Below, one piece after another: positions 59,851 through 64,000 of a stretch of 64,000 bases of DNA. Position numbers and translations under genes: made by a program. Below the pieces are notes generated by a model. That model was given only the letters and a program-made list of their open reading frames with translations, was not told the DNA's origin and made no database searches. Origin of the DNA: Mycolicibacterium sp. CR10 (GTDB lineage: Bacteria > Actinomycetota > Actinomycetes > Mycobacteriales > Mycobacteriaceae); contig NZ_STGE01000057.1 in NCBI RefSeq assembly GCF_005222675.1, positions 1-64,000 on the forward strand, given 5' to 3'. Numbering within the stretch: position 1 is the first letter of the stretch; each line of letters starts with the position of its first letter.

Positions 59851-61326
59851 ATGCCGTCACCGATAGCACTCACCGAGCAGATGCTGCGACGGCGCCCGGT
59901 GATCGGCGCGCCCGTAGCTCACGGCGCCTCCGACCACCTGAAACGCACCATCGGCACGTTCCAGCTGACGATGTTCGGCGTGGGCGCCACGGTGGGCACC
60001 GGCATCTTCTTCGTGCTGTCGGAGGCAGTACCCGAAGCGGGCCCGGCGGTGATCATCTCGTTCATCATCGCCGGCATCGCCGCCGGTCTGTCCGCCATCT
60101 GTTATGCCGAAATGGCGTCGGCCGTGCCGGTGTCGGGGTCCAGCTATTCCTACGCGTACACCACGCTCGGCGAGTTCGTGGCGATGGGGATCGGCGCGTG
60201 CCTGCTTCTCGAGTACGGCGTGTCCATCTCGGCGGTGGCGGTCGGCTGGAGCGGATATGTGAACAAGCTGCTCGACAATCTGTTCGGCGTCCAGGTTCCC
60301 CAGGCTCTCTCGGCGGCACCGTGGGACGAGGCGGCCGGGATCGTCAACCTGCCCGCCGTTCTCCTCATCGCCATGTGCGCGCTGCTGCTGATCCGCGGTG
60401 CCAGCGAGTCGGCTCTGGTCAACACCATCATGGTGATGATCAAGCTCGGCGTGCTGCTGCTGTTCGTCGTCATCGCGCTCACCGCCTACAACGACGACCA
60501 CTTCGCCGGCTTCTGGGACGCCGGCTTCTCCGGCATCACCCTGGCTGCGAGTGGAATCTTCTTCTCCTACATCGGCCTTGACGCCGTCTCCACAGCGGGC
60601 GACGAAGTCAAGGACCCCCAGAAGACCATGCCGCGGGCGATTCTGGCGGCATTGGTCATCGTCACCACCTTCTACGTGGTGGTGGCGTTCGCGGCACTCG
60701 GATCCCAACCCACCGCGGACTTCGCCTCCGAGGAACAGGCCACCGCGGGGCTGTCGGTGATTCTGGAGAACATCACCGGAAGCACCTGGGCGAGCACCGT
60801 TCTGGCCGCGGGCGCGGTGATCTCGATCTTCTCGGTCGCCCTGGTGGTGATGTACGGCCAGACGCGCATCCTGTTCGCGATGGGTCGCGACGGACTGCTC
60901 CCGTCGTTGTTCGCCAAGGTCAATCCGCGCACCATGACGCCGGTCAACAACACCATCATCGTGGCCGTAATCTGCGGGCTGCTCGCCGGCTTCGTCCCGC
61001 TGGGCTACCTGCTCGACATGGTGTCGATCGGCACGCTGATCGCGTTCATCGTGGTGTCCATCGGCGTCATCGTGCTGCGGGTGCGCGAGCCGAACCTGCC
61101 CCGCGGATTCAAGGTGCCGTTCTACCCGATCACGCCCATCCTGTCGGTGGCCGCCTGCCTCGTGGTGCTGTGGGGCCTGCACTGGTACACCTGGATCGCC
61201 TTCGGAGCGTGGGTCGGTATCGCGTTGGTGTTCTGGTTCTTCTGGAGCAGGCACCGCAGCGCGCTTAACGACGGCGGCGACGGCATCATCGCCACGGCGG
61301 CCCCCGGTGTCGAGGACGCCAAGTGA
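59851..61326 (+). CDS. rocE: APC-family amino-acid permease, probable arginine/ornithine transporter
   Basis: A 491-residue APC transporter with about 12 membrane helices. The substrate-binding GVGATVGTGIFFVLSE in TM1 and the TM6 region ASGIFFSYIGLDAVSTAGDE are typical of the cationic amino-acid subgroup. The ATG has AGGAGGCT upstream. Its place after rocD indicates uptake of arginine or ornithine. GTGA overlap joins it to the stress-protein gene. Confidence 0.9.
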   Translation: MPSPIALTEQMLRRRPVIGAPVAHGASDHLKRTIGTFQLTMFGVGATVGTGIFFVLSEAVPEAGPAVIISFIIAGIAAGLSAICYAEMASAVPVSGSSYSYAYTTLGEFVAMGIGACLLLEYGVSISAVAVGWSGYVNKLLDNLFGVQVPQALSAAPWDEAAGIVNLPAVLLIAMCALLLIRGASESALVNTIMVMIKLGVLLLFVVIALTAYNDDHFAGFWDAGFSGITLAASGIFFSYIGLDAVSTAGDEVKDPQKTMPRAILAALVIVTTFYVVVAFAALGSQPTADFASEEQATAGLSVILENITGSTWASTVLAAGAVISIFSVALVVMYGQTRILFAMGRDGLLPSLFAKVNPRTMTPVNNTIIVAVICGLLAGFVPLGYLLDMVSIGTLIAFIVVSIGVIVLRVREPNLPRGFKVPFYPITPILSVAACLVVLWGLHWYTWIAFGAWVGIALVFWFFWSRHRSALNDGGDGIIATAAPGVEDAK

Positions 61327-62204
61327 CGGTCCTGGTCGGTTACCTCGCCGGGAAGTGCGGGCACGCGCCGCTGAACCTGGCGGTCGAGGCGGCACGGGCA
61401 CTCCACACCTCGCTTACCGTCGTGGCTGTGGTTCCCCGGCCGTGGATGACCCCGTCGCCCGCCCGGATCGACGCCGAGTTCGCCGCCTATGCAACCCAAT
61501 TGGGCTCCGACTCGGAGCGGGAGGCGCGGGAGTACCTCGCGACCATCGCCGCCGGTATCGACGTCAGCTTCGTCCAGGTGGCCAGCCGCACCGCGGGTGA
61601 CGGCCTGCTGGAGGCCGTGGAACAGACCGGCGCCGACGTCCTGGTCGTGGGCTCGTCGTCCAGCGGTGCCCTCGGACAGGTGGTCCTGGGCTCCACGACC
61701 GACTGGCTGCTGCACGCATCGCCGGTGCCGGTCGCGCTGAGCCCGCGCGGCTACCGCGGGTCGCGCACCGGCACCTTGGAACGGATCACCTGCGCCTACT
61801 CCGGCACACCGGAGTCGGTCCGGGTGGTCGAGCGGGTCAGTGCACTCACCGCGGATCTCGACGTCCCACTGCGCATCGTCAGCTACGCCATCCGCGGGCG
61901 AACCATGTTTCCCCCGGAGGTCGGTCTGCACGCCGAGGATTCACTGCTCGACGCCTGGGCCGGCCAGCTTCGCGAGATCACGGGCAAACTGAAGTCCGAC
62001 GGCATCGTCGGCGAAGACGTTGAACTGCAAGTGATCACGGGCAGGGGCTGGGATCAGGCGCTGGACGCCACCGAGTGGCAGGACGGCGACCTGCTGGCAC
62101 TGGGCACGACGTCGCGACGCAGCATCATCGGGGTCTTCCTGGGTTCGCACGGCGCCAAGATCATCCGGCACAGCCCGGTCCCGGTGCTGGTCCTGCCCGC
62201 CTGA
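61323..62204 (+). CDS. Tandem universal stress protein
   Basis: A 293-residue protein of two Usp domains (about 1-140 and 150-293). The ATP-binding signature is visible in both halves: VGSSSSGALGQVVLGSTTDW and ALGTTSRRSIIGVFLGSHGA. It is co-transcribed with rocE by GTGA overlap, as Rv2319c follows rocE in M. tuberculosis. Universal stress proteins beside transporters may regulate them by ATP/ADP sensing, which is the likely role here. Confidence 0.88.
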   Translation: MTVLVGYLAGKCGHAPLNLAVEAARALHTSLTVVAVVPRPWMTPSPARIDAEFAAYATQLGSDSEREAREYLATIAAGIDVSFVQVASRTAGDGLLEAVEQTGADVLVVGSSSSGALGQVVLGSTTDWLLHASPVPVALSPRGYRGSRTGTLERITCAYSGTPESVRVVERVSALTADLDVPLRIVSYAIRGRTMFPPEVGLHAEDSLLDAWAGQLREITGKLKSDGIVGEDVELQVITGRGWDQALDATEWQDGDLLALGTTSRRSIIGVFLGSHGAKIIRHSPVPVLVLPA

Positions 62205-62214
62205 TCTGCGGGAG

Positions 62215-63069
62215 TCAGTACTTGGCGGTGCCGCGGTCGACGGCGATCTGAGACCCGGAGATGGTCGCCGATCCGTCGCTCGCCAGCCAGGCCACCACGT
62301 CCGAAACCTCTTCGGGCGTCATGAATTCCTGCAGCCCCTTCTTGCCGTGGTGGTTGACGGGGTGATACGGCATCGGCGAGAAGCTGTGCAGGAACGCCGG
62401 GTACTTCCCGAAGATCGCCATCATGGCGTCCGCCTCCACCATCGGGGTGTCGATCGAGTACGGGTGAATGGAGTTGACCCGGATCCCGAACTCGCCCGCC
62501 TCGATGGCCAGCGAATTGGTCAAAGCCACCAGACCGTGCTTGGACGCCGAGTAATGGGCGTTGCCCGGAGTTGCCTTGGTTCCGGCCGAGGAACTGACGA
62601 TGATGATCGAGCCGCCGTTGCCCGCCTCGATCATCGCGGGGACGGCCGCGCGGACCGTGCGCCAGGTGCCGTTGAGGTTGACGTCGATGACAGTGTCCCA
62701 CTGCTCCTCGGACATCTCCCAGATCCGGCCCCAACTCAGGACCCCGGCATTGGCCACCACGATGTCGAGCCGACCGAACTGTTCGATGCCGTCGGCGACG
62801 ACCTGCTGCTGGGCTTCGAGATCGCGGATGTCGACCTCACGCGAGAGGACCTTGCGGCCGGTGGCTTCGACAAGCCGCACCGTCTCGACGAGGTCCTCGG
62901 AGGTGGGCATCGGGTAGGTGATGGACTCCGACACCGGGCCGCAGACGTCGATGGCGATGATGTCGGCGCCGTCGGCGGCCAGCCGGACGGCGTGCGCCCG
63001 CCCCTGCCCACGCGCCGCCCCGGTGATCAACGCGACGCGTCCCTCGAGTGGTCCGGTTTCTGCCGCCAT
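62215..63069 (-). CDS. Mycofactocin-coupled short-chain dehydrogenase
   Basis: A 284-residue SDR: TGAARGQGRAHA for cofactor, VANAGVLS, and the catalytic Tyr173/Lys177 in YSASK. The longer-than-usual insertion after the second strand (DVCGPVSESITYPMPTSEDL) marks the mycofactocin-dependent SDR subfamily, which holds a non-exchanging NAD re-oxidised by mycofactocin. The host encodes the whole mft set 10-17 kb away. Substrate is an unidentified alcohol. It converges on the stress-protein gene with 10 bases between. Confidence 0.88.
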   Translation of the reverse strand: MAAETGPLEGRVALITGAARGQGRAHAVRLAADGADIIAIDVCGPVSESITYPMPTSEDLVETVRLVEATGRKVLSREVDIRDLEAQQQVVADGIEQFGRLDIVVANAGVLSWGRIWEMSEEQWDTVIDVNLNGTWRTVRAAVPAMIEAGNGGSIIIVSSSAGTKATPGNAHYSASKHGLVALTNSLAIEAGEFGIRVNSIHPYSIDTPMVEADAMMAIFGKYPAFLHSFSPMPYHPVNHHGKKGLQEFMTPEEVSDVVAWLASDGSATISGSQIAVDRGTAKY

Positions 63070-63125
63070 CGCCAGTCCTTTCGTCGAGCTCGGGGCTCAG
63101 GCTAGCAGCAGAATTGGAACGTGTT

Positions 63126-64000
63126 CTAGTAGTCGACCGCGTCCCGGATGATCGGGCAGGTCATGCAGTGGCCGCCGCCACGGCCGCGGCCGAGTTCGGC
63201 ACCGACGATGGTGATCACCTCGATGCCGGCCTTGCGCAACAGCGAGTTGGTGTGAATGTTGCGGTCGTAGGCGAACACCACGCCCGGTTCCACGGCGACG
63301 AGGTTGTTGCCGCTGTCCCACTGCTGACGTTCGGAGTCGTAGGCGGTGCCGCCGGTTTCGACCACCCGCAGTGCTCCGAGGCCGAGGGATGCGGCGACCA
63401 CTTCCACAAACGGCTTGGTCTCCTCGATGACGTCGACGCCGATGTCGTTGTCGCTCGGGACGAGAGTGAACGGCACTATGCCGTCGACGATCTCGGGATA
63501 GATGGTGACGACATCGCGGTCAGCGAAGGTGAACACCGTATCCAGGTGCATGGCTGCGCGTAGTTTGGGCATGCCCGCCACGATCACCTTGTCGGCGGCG
63601 CCGTTGCGGAACAGCTCGGCGGCGACCTGCGTGATGGCCTGGCGGGACGTGCGCTCGCTCATCCCGATCAGCACCACCCCGTTGCCAGGCACCAGCACGT
63701 CGCCGCCCTCGATCGTGGCGAGACCCCAGGCCTGCTCGGGGTCACCCCACCACACCGTGGAACCGACGAAGTCGGGGTGGAACTCGTAGATCGCCTTCAT
63801 CAACAACGTCTCGTCGTGCCGGGCAGGCCAGAAGAGCGGATTCAGTGTCACGCCGCCGTAGATCCAGCACGTGGTGTCTCTGGTGTAGAGGGTGTTCGGC
63901 AGCGGCGGCATCAGGTACTCGGTGACCCCGTTGTCCTCCTGGGCCAACGCCCGGTAGCCGGAGTCGAGCTCGGCGGGCAGATCGCGAATGGACATCCCGC
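63126..64000 (-). CDS. arcA: Arginine deiminase, 5' end outside window
   Basis: About 291 C-terminal residues of an ADI of roughly 400; the frame is open to the window edge. The catalytic Cys is in GRGGGHCMTCPI, the His in AMHLDTVFTF, and the substrate-binding EGGDVLVPGNG is intact. It hydrolyses arginine to citrulline and ammonia. With the dihydrolase-like enzyme at 57712 the organism has two ways to break arginine. It is upstream of and on the same strand as the SDR, 56 bases apart. Confidence 0.93.
   Translation of the reverse strand, partial: GMSIRDLPAELDSGYRALAQEDNGVTEYLMPPLPNTLYTRDTTCWIYGGVTLNPLFWPARHDETLLMKAIYEFHPDFVGSTVWWGDPEQAWGLATIEGGDVLVPGNGVVLIGMSERTSRQAITQVAAELFRNGAADKVIVAGMPKLRAAMHLDTVFTFADRDVVTIYPEIVDGIVPFTLVPSDNDIGVDVIEETKPFVEVVAASLGLGALRVVETGGTAYDSERQQWDSGNNLVAVEPGVVFAYDRNIHTNSLLRKAGIEVITIVGAELGRGRGGGHCMTCPIIRDAVDY

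Overview
The window is a stretch of chromosome from a high-GC actinomycete, almost certainly a rapidly growing Mycobacterium (Mycolicibacterium-type). The evidence is gene content and order: a mycofactocin cluster beside the S10 ribosomal operon, an arylsulfatase/formylglycine-generating enzyme pair between the S10 and spc ribosomal blocks, sppA and LCM-type methyltransferases before secY-adk-map-sigL-rslA-marR, and an mmsA-fadE9-mmsB valine operon. This follows the Rv0688-Rv0753 order of M. tuberculosis as I remember it. I see no tRNA or rRNA gene, insertion sequence, prophage or CRISPR array.

Layout. 1-3940 (+): end of a sensor histidine kinase, two tandem F420-type LLM oxidoreductases, rmlB and rmlC. 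4017-7623 (+): valine/methylmalonate-semialdehyde operon behind an 18-bp palindrome. 7696-8382 (-): a HAD-like protein that has lost catalytic residues. 8562-10438 (+): NarL-type two-component pair. 10527-15121 (-): marR, rslA, sigL with a visible SigL-type promoter, map, adk, secY. 15348-18108 (+): three tandem SAM methyltransferases. 18110-20289 (-): sppA and a DUF732 secreted protein. 20426-24668 (-): spc ribosomal operon, L14 to L15, ending at a U-tailed terminator.

24847-35561 (-) lies between the two ribosomal blocks. It holds a formylglycine-generating enzyme, a lipoprotein and an arylsulfatase. Before these in transcription order comes a tightly coupled four-gene operon: a BcsB-like exported protein, a Cys-less exosortase-like membrane protein, a processive GT2 polysaccharide synthase and a GT-C-like membrane protein. 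It looks like an undescribed envelope or exopolysaccharide system. 35708-41154 (-): S10 operon, S10 to S17. The S10 and spc promoters share an unusual, nearly identical architecture.

41645-45812: a DUF4442 hotdog protein under a TetR-type palindrome, a lipoprotein carboxylesterase, a cytochrome P450 and an Asp/Glu racemase-like protein. 45799-53002: complete mycofactocin set mftG-F-E-D-C-B-A with divergent mftR. 53007-54829: ECF sigma factor coupled to a triple VOC-domain protein. 55260-57068: a small membrane protein and a ferredoxin-reductase-like flavoprotein. 57151-62204: arginine/ornithine catabolism, comprising an AsnC regulator, a guanidino hydrolase that looks like an arginine dihydrolase, rocD, rocE and a universal stress protein, with a clear Lrp half-site array. 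62215-64000 (-): a mycofactocin-coupled SDR and the 3' part of arginine deiminase.

The genes support translation and secretion, redox-cofactor (F420, mycofactocin) metabolism, amino-acid catabolism and envelope glycan assembly. Several intergenic gaps carry long perfect inverted repeats that may be repetitive extragenic palindromes acting as terminators.
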